The notes: generated by a model not told the origin, from the sequence alone. A DNA stretch of 64,000 nucleotides from Nocardioides sp. ChNu-153 (GCF_030466625.1 NZ_JADEVT010000001.1:310001-374000), one strand, 5' to 3'. Positions 8,281-17,409 are shown, numbered from the stretch's first letter. Translations and numbers: made by a program.

Positions 8281-9407
8281 CCACCCACGCCGTCCCGGAC
8301 CTGCTCGACTCCGAGGTCGTCTCCGACCTCCGCGCGGCCGTGCGCGACCTGCTCGCCGACCGGTGCCCCGTCGGGGCCGTCACGGCCTGCTACGACGGCG
8401 ACCGGTCCCTCGTCGCGCCCCTGTGGCGCGCCGTCGGCGTCGACCTGGGCCTTGCCGGGCTGCTCGTCGACGAGGACCGTGGCGGGCACGGTGCCTCCCT
8501 GCGGGAGGCGGCGGCCGTCGCCGAGGAGCTCGCCGCCGCCGTCGCCCCCGTGCCCTTCGTGACCAGCGCGGTCGTCGCGACGACCGTGCTCGCCCATGCC
8601 GGGACGCCGGAGGCCGACCGCCTGCTGGCCGACCTCGCGGGCGGGCAGGTGACGGCGAGCCTCGTCGTACCGTGGACGACCGCGCCGGAGGGGCGCGTGC
8701 CGGCGGTCGGGGCCCGCGTCGCGGTGCGCTCCGTCGCCGGGGCGCTCGAGGCCCACGTGCTGCTCGTGCCGACCGGCGCCGGCGACGCGCTCGAGCTGCG
8801 GGCGGTGCCCGTGGGTGACGGCGTCACCGTCGAGCCGGTCGTCTCCCTCGACATGACCCGCCAGCTCGCCGACGTCACCGTCGACGCGGCGGCCCTCGCG
8901 GCCGCGCCCGTCGTCGCGACCGACGCGCGCGACGCGCTGCGGGCGGGCCTGCGGGCCGGTACGGCGGTGCTCGCCGCCGAGCAGGTCGGCCTCGCCCGGC
9001 GCTGCCTGGTCGACACCGTGGCCTACCTGCAGCAGCGCCGGCAGTTCGGCCGGGTGCTGGGCGGGTTCCAGGCCCTCAAGCACCGGTTGGCCGACGTCTA
9101 CGTCGAAGTCGAGTCCATGGGTGCCGCGGCCGCGTTCGCGGTGGGCACCCTCGCCGACGTCGACGACGACCTCGAGCAGGCGCTCGTCACCGCCGTCGCG
9201 GCGGCCGCCTGCTCCGACACGGCCGTGCGGGTGGCGGAGGAGATGGTGCAGCTGCACGCCGGCCTCGCGATGACCTGGGAGCACCCTGCCCACCTGCTGC
9301 TCAAGCGCGCCAAGTCCGACCAGCTCGCGCTGGGCAGCCCGGAGCGCCACCGGGCCGTCGTCGCCCGCCTGGCCGACCTCGACCCGCCCGGGACGCGCCT
9401 GGGGTGA
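8277..9407 (+). CDS. Acyl-CoA dehydrogenase-like protein, probable partner subunit
   Basis: 376 residues, ATG overlapping the previous stop (ATGA). It keeps the acyl-CoA dehydrogenase fold: an N-terminal helical part, a short beta domain with weakly conserved FAD contacts (ASLVVPWTT in place of the usual MTEPxAGSD), and the C-terminal QQRRQFGRVLGGFQALKHRLAD and VQLHAGLAMTWEHPAHLLLKR. The lack of the MTEP-type loop is usual in the FadE26/FadE28-type subunit of heteromeric dehydrogenases, which completes an active site with its partner. It is the last gene of the operon and ends in a hairpin shared with the opposing PucR gene. Confidence 0.87.
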   Translation: MTTHAVPDLLDSEVVSDLRAAVRDLLADRCPVGAVTACYDGDRSLVAPLWRAVGVDLGLAGLLVDEDRGGHGASLREAAAVAEELAAAVAPVPFVTSAVVATTVLAHAGTPEADRLLADLAGGQVTASLVVPWTTAPEGRVPAVGARVAVRSVAGALEAHVLLVPTGAGDALELRAVPVGDGVTVEPVVSLDMTRQLADVTVDAAALAAAPVVATDARDALRAGLRAGTAVLAAEQVGLARRCLVDTVAYLQQRRQFGRVLGGFQALKHRLADVYVEVESMGAAAAFAVGTLADVDDDLEQALVTAVAAAACSDTAVRVAEEMVQLHAGLAMTWEHPAHLLLKRAKSDQLALGSPERHRAVVARLADLDPPGTRLG

Positions 9408-9421
9408 CCCGGCGGGTCACC
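9403..9421. terminator. Bidirectional terminator-like hairpin
   Basis: GGTGACCC-GGC-GGGTCACC is a perfect 8-bp stem with a 3-nt loop. It contains the stop codons of both convergent genes (TGA 9405-9407 and, on the other strand, the codon at 9417-9419). No T-tract follows, as is common in high-GC actinobacteria. Confidence 0.65.
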
Positions 9422-10694
9422 GGTCGGCCGCGGGCCGGTCGGGACCGGTGTGGCCGATCGCCGTCAGCCCGAGGGTGAGCAGCAGCCGCTGGCGCGGGTC
9501 GTGCAGGTCGCGGCCCGTCAGCTGCTCGATCTGCTTGAGCCGGTAGATCACCGTGTTGCGGTGGCAGTAGAGCTGCTCCGCGGCCCGGCTGGGCGAGACG
9601 TTGCAGTCGAGCAGCACGGCGAGGGTGTCGAGCAGCACCCGCGCCTGGTGCGGTGACTGGGCGAGCAGGGGCGCCACCGACCGCTCGACGAGCAGCGCCG
9701 TGACCTCGGGGCTGCCCGCGAGCAGCACCTCGGGGAGGCGGTCGTCGACGAGGACGACCGCCGTCGCCCCCCGCGGCACGGTCTGCGCGGCCCGGGCCGC
9801 GAGCTGGTACGCCGTGGCGAACCCGCCGATGCCCTCGGGGCTCGACGCCACGCCGACGCGCCCGGTGGCCGCGGGGCGGAGGATCTCCACGAGCTGGGCC
9901 GTGCCGAGACCGCCCATGGGCACGAGCCCGAAGACCTGCCCGCCCCGCACGTGCCAGTGCGAGGTCCGTCCCGACCGCTCCAGGCGGTCGTCGGGCGCGG
10001 TCAGGGGCTCGTCGAGGGGCCCGTCGAAGGGGGCGACGACGCAGGCGATCGGCTCGTCCGCCGCGATGCCGAGGGCCGCGGCCGACTCGGTGGCGAAGGC
10101 GTGGTCCGCGCCGCGCCCGTCGACGAGGCCGTCGAGGTAGCCCTGCTGGCGCTGGAGGTCGCGGCGCTCCATCCGGGCGCTCTCGCGGCGGTAGGCGTCG
10201 ATGAGCACGGCGTTCTGGATGTCGAGGTTGTGCCACAGCTGCTGGCCGGCGACGACGAGCACCTGGTCGTCGATGTCGGGGTGCCCGGAGCCGGCCAGGT
10301 CGAGCATCGCCTCCCACAGCAGGCGGGCGCCCAGCGTGTACGAGTTGAGCACCAGCTCGAGCTGCACCCGCTGCCGGGCGCGGCGCCGGCCCGTCTCCCG
10401 CCACACGTCCGTGGTGCGCGTGCCCGAGCTCTTGCGGCCGGCGAGCGCCACGAGGCCCGAGCGGATGTGCTCGCGCGTGTTCTGGCGGACGTCGGCCCGC
10501 AGCCGCTCGTCGGCCTTGGCGTACCAGTCCGGGTCGCGGGCGAAGATCGTGGCCGAGATGGTGTCGGCGATGGCGTCGGCCCGCGGCAGCAGGGCCGTCC
10601 ACGCGCACTCGATGCGGCGCGCCGTCGCCTCGTCGTGCGTGGCCTGCCACCGGGGCACGGGTGGCAGGGCAGGGGTCGTCGCAGTCTGTGACAC
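9417..10694 (-). CDS. PucR/CdaR-family transcriptional regulator
   Basis: 425 residues. A long N-terminal sensor region is followed by a GGDEF-like middle and the C-terminal PucR helix-turn-helix, seen as NVSPSRAAEQLYCHRNTVIYRLKQIEQLTG followed by a run of Leu. Such proteins commonly activate catabolic and uptake genes in actinobacteria. It is divergent from the liv transporter operon and convergent with the dehydrogenase operon, so the transporter and CoA ligase are the likely targets (inference). The GTG start lies inside an inverted repeat, suggesting autoregulation and a very short leader. Confidence 0.87.
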   Translation of the reverse strand: MSQTATTPALPPVPRWQATHDEATARRIECAWTALLPRADAIADTISATIFARDPDWYAKADERLRADVRQNTREHIRSGLVALAGRKSSGTRTTDVWRETGRRRARQRVQLELVLNSYTLGARLLWEAMLDLAGSGHPDIDDQVLVVAGQQLWHNLDIQNAVLIDAYRRESARMERRDLQRQQGYLDGLVDGRGADHAFATESAAALGIAADEPIACVVAPFDGPLDEPLTAPDDRLERSGRTSHWHVRGGQVFGLVPMGGLGTAQLVEILRPAATGRVGVASSPEGIGGFATAYQLAARAAQTVPRGATAVVLVDDRLPEVLLAGSPEVTALLVERSVAPLLAQSPHQARVLLDTLAVLLDCNVSPSRAAEQLYCHRNTVIYRLKQIEQLTGRDLHDPRQRLLLTLGLTAIGHTGPDRPAADR

Positions 10695-10702
10695 GAGTCA
10701 CA
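10687..10702. promoter_or_regulatory. Inverted repeat TGTGAC-N4-GTCACA over the PucR start codon
   Basis: A perfect 6-bp inverted repeat with 4-nt spacer; the GTG start of the PucR gene lies partly in the spacer. A site this close to translation start would allow autoregulation. Binding by PucR itself is an inference. Confidence 0.5.
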
Positions 10703-10853
10703 GGCTCTCACGGATGCACAGTGCCACGGGTCTCCTCGCCCCTTCTCGGGGCGCCGCGCACAGCCCGCTTCGTGCACCTTGCCCATATCTCGTGGCCCGC
10801 GGCCCGGCGAAAGTGATCTGCACCACGCCGTCCGACCCCAGGAGTCAGCCGCA

Positions 10854-11702
10854 GTGACGACCCCCAGCCCGTTGCCCAGCGCCGCCCCGGCCGCGCGCGG
10901 CGGCCCCGCCGCCGGTGCCCCCGCCGGCGGTGCCGCCGGCACCGCGGAGCTCTTCGCCCTGCGGGACGTGACGGTGACCTTCGGTGGCCTCACCGCGCTC
11001 GACGGCGTCGGGCTCTCCGTCGCGCCGGGCCAGGTGCTGGGGGTGATCGGACCCAACGGTGCCGGGAAGACCACGCTGTTCAACGTGGCCTGCGGCCTGG
11101 TGCGCCCCGACGGCGGCGCGCTCGCCTGGCAGGGCCGTGAGGTGCGCCGCCTGCGGCCCCACGACCTCGCCGGGATGGGCATCGGTCGCACCCTGCAGGG
11201 CCTGGGGCTCTTCGACCGGATGACGGTGCTCGACAACGTCGTGGTCGGGGCCGACCGCCACGCCCGGGCCGGCTTCCTGTCCGGGCTCCTCGCGCTGCCC
11301 CGCTCGAGCCGGGAGGAGCGCGCGCTGCGCGAGCGGGCGATGGCGGTGCTCGACGAGCTCGGGGTCGCCGCCCACGCCCACCGCTACCCGCCGAGCCTGC
11401 CCTACGCCGTGCGCAAGCAGGTCGCGCTCGCCCGCGCGCTCGTCGCCGAGCCGGAGCTGCTGCTTCTCGACGAGCCCGCCAGCGGGCTGTCGGACGAGGA
11501 GATGGCCGCCCTCGGTGACCGCATCCGCGCGCTGTCGGACCGCATGGCCGTGATGCTGGTCGAGCACCACATGGACCTGGTGATGAGCGTCTGCGACCAG
11601 GTCGTCGTGCTGGACTTCGGGCGCGTCATCGCCCGGGGCACGCCGGCCGAGGTGCGCGACGAGCCGGCCGTGCTGGCCGCCTACCTCGGCGCGGAGGACT
11701 GA
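10854..11702 (+). CDS. livG: Branched-chain-amino-acid-type ABC transporter, ATP-binding protein (LivG)
   Basis: 282 residues from GTG 10854, preceded by AGGAG at 9 nt. Walker A GPNGAGKT is at 66-73, the signature region reads LPYAVRKQVALARAL instead of LSGGQ, and LLLLDEPASGL is Walker B. The first 30 residues are an Ala/Gly/Pro-rich extension not needed for the fold. The C-terminal LVEHHMDLVMSVCDQVVVLDFG is characteristic of LivG. It powers import with the four following genes. Similar systems in actinobacterial acyl-CoA islands import carboxylates rather than amino acids, so the substrate may be the acid handled by the neighbouring enzymes. Confidence 0.92.
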   Translation: MTTPSPLPSAAPAARGGPAAGAPAGGAAGTAELFALRDVTVTFGGLTALDGVGLSVAPGQVLGVIGPNGAGKTTLFNVACGLVRPDGGALAWQGREVRRLRPHDLAGMGIGRTLQGLGLFDRMTVLDNVVVGADRHARAGFLSGLLALPRSSREERALRERAMAVLDELGVAAHAHRYPPSLPYAVRKQVALARALVAEPELLLLDEPASGLSDEEMAALGDRIRALSDRMAVMLVEHHMDLVMSVCDQVVVLDFGRVIARGTPAEVRDEPAVLAAYLGAED

Positions 11703-11705
11703 GCC

Positions 11706-12413
11706 GTGCTGGAGGTGCGTGACCTCAGCGCGTCGTACGGCGCGGTCAAGGCCCTGGACGGGGTCAGCTTCGACGCGGCGGACGGGCAGATCACCGCCGT
11801 CCTCGGCGCCAACGGAGCAGGCAAGACGACCCTGCTGCGCACGCTGTCGGGACTCGTGCGCCCGACGGCCGGCAGCGCCCGGCTCGGCTCCACCGACCTG
11901 CTCCGCACCCCGGTGGAGGAGATGACCCGCACCGGCCTGGCCCACGTGCCCGAGGGCCGCGGCGTCATCACCGAGCTGACCGTGGAGGAGAACCTGCGCC
12001 TCGGCGCGCTCGGCGCCCCCAGCGGGGGCGAGCGCCGCTTCGACGTCGACCGGGTCACCGAGCTCTTCCCGGTGCTCGGCCAGCGCCGCCACCAGGTCGC
12101 CGACACCCTCTCGGGCGGCGAGCGCCAGATGCTCGTCATCGGCCGCGCGCTGCTCGCCGAGCCGCGCATCCTGCTGCTCGACGAGCCGTCGCTCGGCCTG
12201 GCGCCGCGCGTCGTGGCCCAGATCTTCGCCCTCCTGCGCGACCTGGTCAGCAGCACCGGCCTGAGCGTGCTCCTCGTCGAGCAGAACGCGCGGAGCGCGC
12301 TGGGGATCGCCGACGTCGGCATCGTCCTCAACCTCGGTCGCCTCGTCGTGCAGCAGGCCGCGGACACCCTCGTCGACGACGACCAGCTGCGGCACGCCTA
12401 CCTCGGGTTCTGA
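11706..12413 (+). CDS. livF: Branched-chain-amino-acid-type ABC transporter, ATP-binding protein (LivF)
   Basis: 235 residues starting 3 nt after the LivG stop. GANGAGKT (Walker A), TLSGGERQMLVIGRAL (signature) and ILLLDEPSLGLAP (Walker B, the LivF-type SLGLAP) are all present, as is the HVPEGRGVI segment typical of LivF. It pairs with LivG to form the ATPase dimer of the importer at the inner face of the membrane. Confidence 0.93.
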   Translation: MLEVRDLSASYGAVKALDGVSFDAADGQITAVLGANGAGKTTLLRTLSGLVRPTAGSARLGSTDLLRTPVEEMTRTGLAHVPEGRGVITELTVEENLRLGALGAPSGGERRFDVDRVTELFPVLGQRRHQVADTLSGGERQMLVIGRALLAEPRILLLDEPSLGLAPRVVAQIFALLRDLVSSTGLSVLLVEQNARSALGIADVGIVLNLGRLVVQQAADTLVDDDQLRHAYLGF

Positions 12414-12474
12414 CGCCCGACCACCAGCCCCACCCGTCCACCCGCCCCACCTCGCCACCGACAGGGGACCCCCG

Positions 12475-13353
12475 GTGCAACAGCTGCTCACCACGACCCT
12501 CACGGGTCTCGTGCTCGGCGCGGTCTACGCCGCGTTCGCGCTCGCGCTCGTCATGATCTGGCGCTCCACCCGGGTGGTGAACTTCGCCCAGGCGCCGATG
12601 GCGATGCTCACCACCTACATCGCCCTCGTCATCATCGAGGCGGGCCACTCGTTCTGGCTCGGGTTCGTGGCCGCCCTGCTGGCGGGCCTGGTGCTCGGCG
12701 CCGTGGTGGAGCGCGTGCTGGTGCGGCCGGTCGAGGGGAAGGGCGACCTCAACGCGGTCATCCTCACCCTCGGCCTCTTCATCGTCCTGCACTCCGTGGC
12801 GGCCCTCGTCTTCGGCTCGCGCTACCGCTCCTTCCCCGCACCCTTCGGCGTGCGCGGCATCGAGGTGGGCGGCACGACCGTGGCGCTGACCGGGTTCGGG
12901 ATCTTCACCATCCTCGCCGTCGTGGTCGTCATGGGCCTGCTCGTGCTGCTCTTCCGCTTCACCGACGTCGGCCTGCGGATGCGCGCCTCGGCGCACAGCC
13001 CCGAGGTGGCCCGCCTGCTGGGCGTGCGGGTCGGGCGCATGCTCACCCTCGGGTGGGCGCTCGCCGCGGTGGTCGGCTCGCTGGCCGGCCTCCTCATCGC
13101 CGGTGGCGGTCTCGTCCACCCCGGCTACATGGACGCGGTCGTGGTGTACGGCTTCGTCGCCGCGGTCCTCGGCGGCCTCGACAGCCCCGGCGGCGCCGTC
13201 GCCGGCGGCGTGCTGCTGGGTCTGTGCCTGAGCTTCGTCAGCGGCTACCTGGGCTCCGAGCTCGTGGCGATGGCCGCCCTGCTGATCCTCGTCGCCGTCC
13301 TCCTGGTGAAGCCCTCGGGGCTCTTCGCCACGACCGCCCACCGGAGGGTCTGA
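12475..13353 (+). CDS. livH: Branched-chain-amino-acid-type ABC transporter permease (LivH)
   Basis: 292 residues, GTG with AGGGGA upstream. About eight hydrophobic segments are visible from the N terminus (LVLGAVYAAFALALVMIW) to the end (AALLILVAVLLVKPSGLF). The family segment GLRMRASAHSPEVARLLGV is the cytoplasmic loop that docks on the ATPase. It forms the translocation path with LivM, encoded 3 nt downstream. Confidence 0.92.
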   Translation: MQQLLTTTLTGLVLGAVYAAFALALVMIWRSTRVVNFAQAPMAMLTTYIALVIIEAGHSFWLGFVAALLAGLVLGAVVERVLVRPVEGKGDLNAVILTLGLFIVLHSVAALVFGSRYRSFPAPFGVRGIEVGGTTVALTGFGIFTILAVVVVMGLLVLLFRFTDVGLRMRASAHSPEVARLLGVRVGRMLTLGWALAAVVGSLAGLLIAGGGLVHPGYMDAVVVYGFVAAVLGGLDSPGGAVAGGVLLGLCLSFVSGYLGSELVAMAALLILVAVLLVKPSGLFATTAHRRV

Positions 13354-13356
13354 GCC

Positions 13357-14532
13357 GTGCCCGCCCTGCGACCTCGCCTCGGCTCCTCGCCGCTGCTGCG
13401 CCACCTGCTCGTCGCCCTCGTCGGCGGCGCCGTGGCCCTCGCCGTGCTGACCGCCGTCGACGACTTCCGCGCCGGCCAGCTGGCCGCCATGGCCTACCTC
13501 GGCATCGCCGCGGCCGGCCTCACCGTGCTCACCGGCCTCAACGGCCAGCTGTCGCTGGGGCACGGCGCCTTCATGGCCATCGGCGCCTACACCGCCGCCC
13601 TCTTCCTCGGCGACGTCGAGCCCGCCGCGCCGCTCGCCGTCGTGCTGCTCGCCGCCACCGCGGTCGCCAGCCTGGTGGGCCTCGTGGTCGGCCTGGCGGC
13701 GGCGCGGCTCCACGGCCCGTACCTCGCCGGGGCCACCCTGGCGCTCGCGGTCGCCGTACCGGGTCTCGCCATCTACTTCGGGGACACGCTGGGCGGGGAG
13801 CAGGGCCTGTCCGTGCGGGTGCCGGAGCCGCCGGCCTGGTTCGCCGACCTGCTGTTCTTCCTCACCGCCGTCGACCCGTCCCGCGGGCGGTTCGTCGCCT
13901 ACCTGTCGTGGTTCGTGCTCATCGTCGTGCTCGTGCTGCTGGCGAACCTGTCGCAGAGCCGCGTCGGGCGCACCTGGCGGGCCGTGCGCGACCACGAGGT
14001 CGCCGCCGAGCTCGCCGGCATCTCCCTGACCCGCGCCCGCGTCGTCGCCTTCGTCGTCAGCGCCGCGACCGCCGGCCTGGCCGGCGCCCTCATGGCGATG
14101 GTCGTGCGCCTCACCGCCCCCAGCGGCTTCACCCTCACGCTGTCGCTGACACTGCTCACGGCCGTCGTGCTCGGCGGGCTCGGCAGCCTCGCCGGCGCCC
14201 TCATCGGCGCGGCGCTGCTCACGTTCCTGCCCCAGGTCGTCACCGGCATCGGCAGCGACCTCGGCCTCGACGACGTGCAGTCCGCCGAGCTGGCCCCGCT
14301 CGTGTACGGCGTCGTGATGATCCTCGTCATCCTCCTGGCCCCCGCCGGGCTCGTCGGCACCCTGCAGGGCTGGCGGCTGCGCCGGCGCGCGGCCGCCGGC
14401 CCCGCAGCGCCCGCCGTACCGGCGACGGCCCGCCCCTCCGACCCGACCCGCCCCTCCGACCCGACCCGCCCCTCCGACCCGACCCACCCGACCCACCCGA
14501 CCCACCCGACCGACAAGGCAGGACGAGCATGA
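13357..14532 (+). CDS. livM: Branched-chain-amino-acid-type ABC transporter permease (LivM)
   Basis: 391 residues. Multiple transmembrane segments run from about residue 20 to 335; the LivM marks LTGLNGQLSLGHGAFMAIGAY and the loop WRAVRDHEVAAELAGIS are present. The C-terminal cytoplasmic tail contains three RPSDPT units followed by three HPT units, encoded by tandem 18-bp and 9-bp repeats (14431-14511); such a tail is not part of the family core. The stop overlaps the start of the binding protein (ATGA). Confidence 0.92.
   Translation: MPALRPRLGSSPLLRHLLVALVGGAVALAVLTAVDDFRAGQLAAMAYLGIAAAGLTVLTGLNGQLSLGHGAFMAIGAYTAALFLGDVEPAAPLAVVLLAATAVASLVGLVVGLAAARLHGPYLAGATLALAVAVPGLAIYFGDTLGGEQGLSVRVPEPPAWFADLLFFLTAVDPSRGRFVAYLSWFVLIVVLVLLANLSQSRVGRTWRAVRDHEVAAELAGISLTRARVVAFVVSAATAGLAGALMAMVVRLTAPSGFTLTLSLTLLTAVVLGGLGSLAGALIGAALLTFLPQVVTGIGSDLGLDDVQSAELAPLVYGVVMILVILLAPAGLVGTLQGWRLRRRAAAGPAAPAVPATARPSDPTRPSDPTRPSDPTHPTHPTHPTDKAGRA
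14431..14511. repeat. Tandem repeats in the 3' end of livM (3 x 18 bp, then 3 x 9 bp)
   Basis: Three identical copies of cgcccctccgacccgacc are followed by three identical copies of cacccgacc, which is the related half unit. Both unit lengths are multiples of three, so copy-number change would alter the LivM tail without shifting frame. Confidence 0.9.
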
Positions 14533-15893
14533 GCCCCAGCACCCCCCGCACCACCGCCGACCGTTGGCGCCGCCGCACCGCGGCGGCGACGGCGACCGTC
14601 CTGACCTGCGCGCTCGCCACGGCCTGCGGCGCCGGCCAGGACCGCGACGACGCCGAGTCCCCGGCCGACCGCGTCGGCGTCACCGACGACACCATCAAGG
14701 TGGGCGGCCACTTCCCGCTGACCGGCGTCGCGGCGCCCGGCTACAGCGAGATCCCGAGCGGCCACCAGGCGTTCTACGACTTCGTCAACGCCGAGGGCGG
14801 CGTGGGCGGTCGCGAGATCGAGTTCGTGGCCAAGGACGACGCCTACAACCCGACGAACACGACCCAGGTGACGAACGAGCTCGTGCTCTCCGACGAGATC
14901 TTCGGCATGGTCGGCGGGCTGGGCACGCCCACGCACGGCGCGGCGATCGACTTCCTCAACGACGAGGGCGTGCCGGACCTGTTCGTGTCCTCGGGCTCGC
15001 GGCAGTGGGGCGAGACGCCGGAGGAGTACCCGATGACCTTCGGCTGGCAGCCCGACTACGTGATCGAGGGCAAGGTCATGGGCCAGTGGATCGCGGAGAA
15101 CATGCCGGACGCGCGGGTCGGCCTGCTGCTGCAGGACGACGACCTGGGCGCCGACGGCGAGGCGGGCGTGCGGGAGTTCATCGACGACCAGATCGTCGAG
15201 GTCGTCTCCTACACGCCGAGCAACACCGACATCGCGCCCCAGCTGGCGCAGCTGCAGGCCGCGGACGTCGACCTGGTCATCGGCTTCAGCGTGCCGTCGT
15301 TCACGGCGCTGTCGCAGCTGGTCGCGCTGCGCCTCGGCTTCGACCCGCAGTGGATGTACACCAACGTGGGCTCCGACCCCTCGCTCGTCGGCTCGCTGCT
15401 CGCCACGTTCTCCGAGGGTGCCGTCGCCGACGGCGCCAGCCTGCTCGACGGGGTCATCACGACCGAGTACATCCCGGGCGTCGACGCCCCCGAGGACCCG
15501 TGGGTCCAGCTGTGGCAGCGGGTCTGGGACGAGTACGGCGAGGAGGGCGAGCCGCTCACCAACTACCGCATCTACGGCATGTCGCAGGCCTACACCCTCG
15601 TCCAGGCCCTCCAGGCCGCCGGTGACGACCTGACCCGTGAGGGCGTCGTCGCGGCGATCGAGGAGGCCGGCGGCGACTTCGAGGGCCCGGGCCTGGCGCC
15701 CTTCCGCTACTCGGCCGACAGCCACCTGGGCCTGTCCGGCATGCGCGTCGTGCAGCTCGAGGGCGGTGTCGGCCAGCCGCTGACGCCGGTGCTGACGAGC
15801 GACCTCGGCGACGCGGAGGTCACCGAGGACGAGTCCGCGGCGGGCGACGCCCCGCCGGAGAGCGGCATCCCCGACGTGGAGCCGGTGGGCTGA
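14529..15893 (+). CDS. livK: Branched-chain-amino-acid-type ABC transporter substrate-binding lipoprotein (LivK)
   Basis: 454 residues. Signal sequence with Arg-rich start, hydrophobic core (AAATATVLTCALATAC) and lipobox cysteine at Cys33, so it is predicted to be a lipoprotein on the outer membrane face. The mature part is a type I periplasmic-binding fold (IKVGGHFPLTGVAAPG near the start, NTDIAPQLAQLQAADVDLVIG in the middle). The acidic tail EDESAAGDAPPESG is poorly conserved. It delivers substrate to LivHM. Large members of this family often bind aromatic or aliphatic acids; the ligand is not known here. Confidence 0.92.
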   Translation: MSPSTPRTTADRWRRRTAAATATVLTCALATACGAGQDRDDAESPADRVGVTDDTIKVGGHFPLTGVAAPGYSEIPSGHQAFYDFVNAEGGVGGREIEFVAKDDAYNPTNTTQVTNELVLSDEIFGMVGGLGTPTHGAAIDFLNDEGVPDLFVSSGSRQWGETPEEYPMTFGWQPDYVIEGKVMGQWIAENMPDARVGLLLQDDDLGADGEAGVREFIDDQIVEVVSYTPSNTDIAPQLAQLQAADVDLVIGFSVPSFTALSQLVALRLGFDPQWMYTNVGSDPSLVGSLLATFSEGAVADGASLLDGVITTEYIPGVDAPEDPWVQLWQRVWDEYGEEGEPLTNYRIYGMSQAYTLVQALQAAGDDLTREGVVAAIEEAGGDFEGPGLAPFRYSADSHLGLSGMRVVQLEGGVGQPLTPVLTSDLGDAEVTEDESAAGDAPPESGIPDVEPVG

Positions 15894-15894
15894 G

Positions 15895-17409
15895 ATGACC
15901 TCCACCCTGTCCCTGGCCGCGGTGCTCGCCGAGCCCGCCCGTCGCCGGCCCCGCCACGTCGCCGTGGTCGAGGGCGAGCGCCGCACGACGTACGAGGAGC
16001 TGTGGCGCGACGCCCGCACCTTCGCGGGGGCGCTCTACGCCCGTGGCGTCGCGCCCGGGGACAGGGTGGCCCTCCTGGCGCCCAACGTGACCGAGTTCGT
16101 GGTCGCCTACTACGGCATCCTCGCCGCGGGCGCCGTCGTCGTGCCGGTGCCGACCCTCCTGCAGGCGGAGGAGGCGACCCACCTGGTGCGGCACTCGGGG
16201 GCCCGCCTCCTCGTGCACCACGAGGCGCTCACCGGCGTGGCGCGGGCGGCGGCCGCGGCGGCGGGCGTGCCGGCGCACCCGCTGTCGGGGTTCGCCGACG
16301 GGGCGCGGGCGCTCCCGACCTACGCCACCCGCGCGCCCGACGACACGGCCGTCGTCTTCTACACGAGCGGTACGACGGGGCGGCCCAAGGGCGCCGTCCT
16401 CACGCACCTCAACCTCGTGCTCAACGCGACCGTCAACGCGTTCGACGCGAACCCGGTGCGCTCCGACGACGTCGTCATGGGCTCCCTGCCGCTCTTCCAC
16501 ACGTTCGGCCAGTCGGTCTCGCTCAACACCACGTTCCGCGTGGGGGCGACCCTCGTGCTGCAGCCGCGCTTCGACCCGGCGGAGGCGCTCGCGACGATGG
16601 TGCGGCACCGGACCACCCTGTTCTTCGGGGTGCCGACGATGTTCATCCAGCTGCTCGCGGCCGCGCGGGACGCCCCCGAGCTGCCCCGGCTGCGGGACTG
16701 CGTCTCCGGCGGCGCCTCGCTGCCCGTGGCCGTGCTCGAGCAGTTCGAGGCCACCTTCGCGACATCGATCTACGAGGGCTACGGCCTCTCGGAGACCTCA
16801 CCGTCGGCCACGGTGAACCAGCGCGCGTTCGGCGCGCGGCCCGGCACCGTGGGTCACGCGATCTGGGGCGTCGACGTCGAGATCGCCGACGTGCAGACGA
16901 CGGAGCGCATCGTGCTGCTGCCGCCGGGGGAGCGGGGCGAGGTCGTCGTCCGCGGCCACAACGTGTTCGCGGGCTACCTCGACGACCCGGCCGCGACCGC
17001 GGGCGCCGTCGTGGACGGCTGGTTCCGCACCGGCGACGTGGGGGTCAAGGACGCGGAGGGCTTCGTCTCCATCGTCGACCGCACGAAGGACCTCGTCATC
17101 CGCAGCGGGTTCAACGTCTACCCGCGCGAGGTCGAGGAGGTGCTGGCGCGCCACGAGGGGGTCGCGCAGGTCGCCGTCGTCGGCGTGCCCGACGAGCAGG
17201 TGGGCGAGGAGGTCGTCGCCGTCGTGGTGCCGACCGCGCCGGGGGCGGTCGACGCCGACGCGCTCGTCGAGTGGGCGCGCGAGCGGCTGGGGCGGCACAA
17301 GTACCCCCGCCGCGTCGTGCTCGTCGACGACCTGCCGCTGGGCCCGACCCACAAGGTGCTCAAGCGGGAGGTGCGCCGCAGGCTCGCCGAGCGGGCGGCC
17401 ACGCGCTAG
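15895..17409 (+). CDS. Acyl-CoA ligase (AMP-forming, FadD-like)
   Basis: 504 residues, ATG 1 nt after the binding-protein stop. The phosphate loop YTSGTTGRPKG is at 156-166, followed by the GYGLSETSP motif, the GWFRTGDVG hinge Asp region and the C-terminal catalytic Lys in GPTHKVLKREVRR. It would convert the acid imported by the adjacent ABC system to its CoA thioester for the dehydrogenase operon upstream. Length and motifs fit medium- or long-chain and aromatic acid ligases; chain length cannot be assigned. Confidence 0.9.
   Translation: MTSTLSLAAVLAEPARRRPRHVAVVEGERRTTYEELWRDARTFAGALYARGVAPGDRVALLAPNVTEFVVAYYGILAAGAVVVPVPTLLQAEEATHLVRHSGARLLVHHEALTGVARAAAAAAGVPAHPLSGFADGARALPTYATRAPDDTAVVFYTSGTTGRPKGAVLTHLNLVLNATVNAFDANPVRSDDVVMGSLPLFHTFGQSVSLNTTFRVGATLVLQPRFDPAEALATMVRHRTTLFFGVPTMFIQLLAAARDAPELPRLRDCVSGGASLPVAVLEQFEATFATSIYEGYGLSETSPSATVNQRAFGARPGTVGHAIWGVDVEIADVQTTERIVLLPPGERGEVVVRGHNVFAGYLDDPAATAGAVVDGWFRTGDVGVKDAEGFVSIVDRTKDLVIRSGFNVYPREVEEVLARHEGVAQVAVVGVPDEQVGEEVVAVVVPTAPGAVDADALVEWARERLGRHKYPRRVVLVDDLPLGPTHKVLKREVRRRLAERAATR

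Noticed and set aside
14431-14511. CRISPR-like direct repeats
   Set aside because: Units are contiguous without spacers and are coding repeats of LivM.
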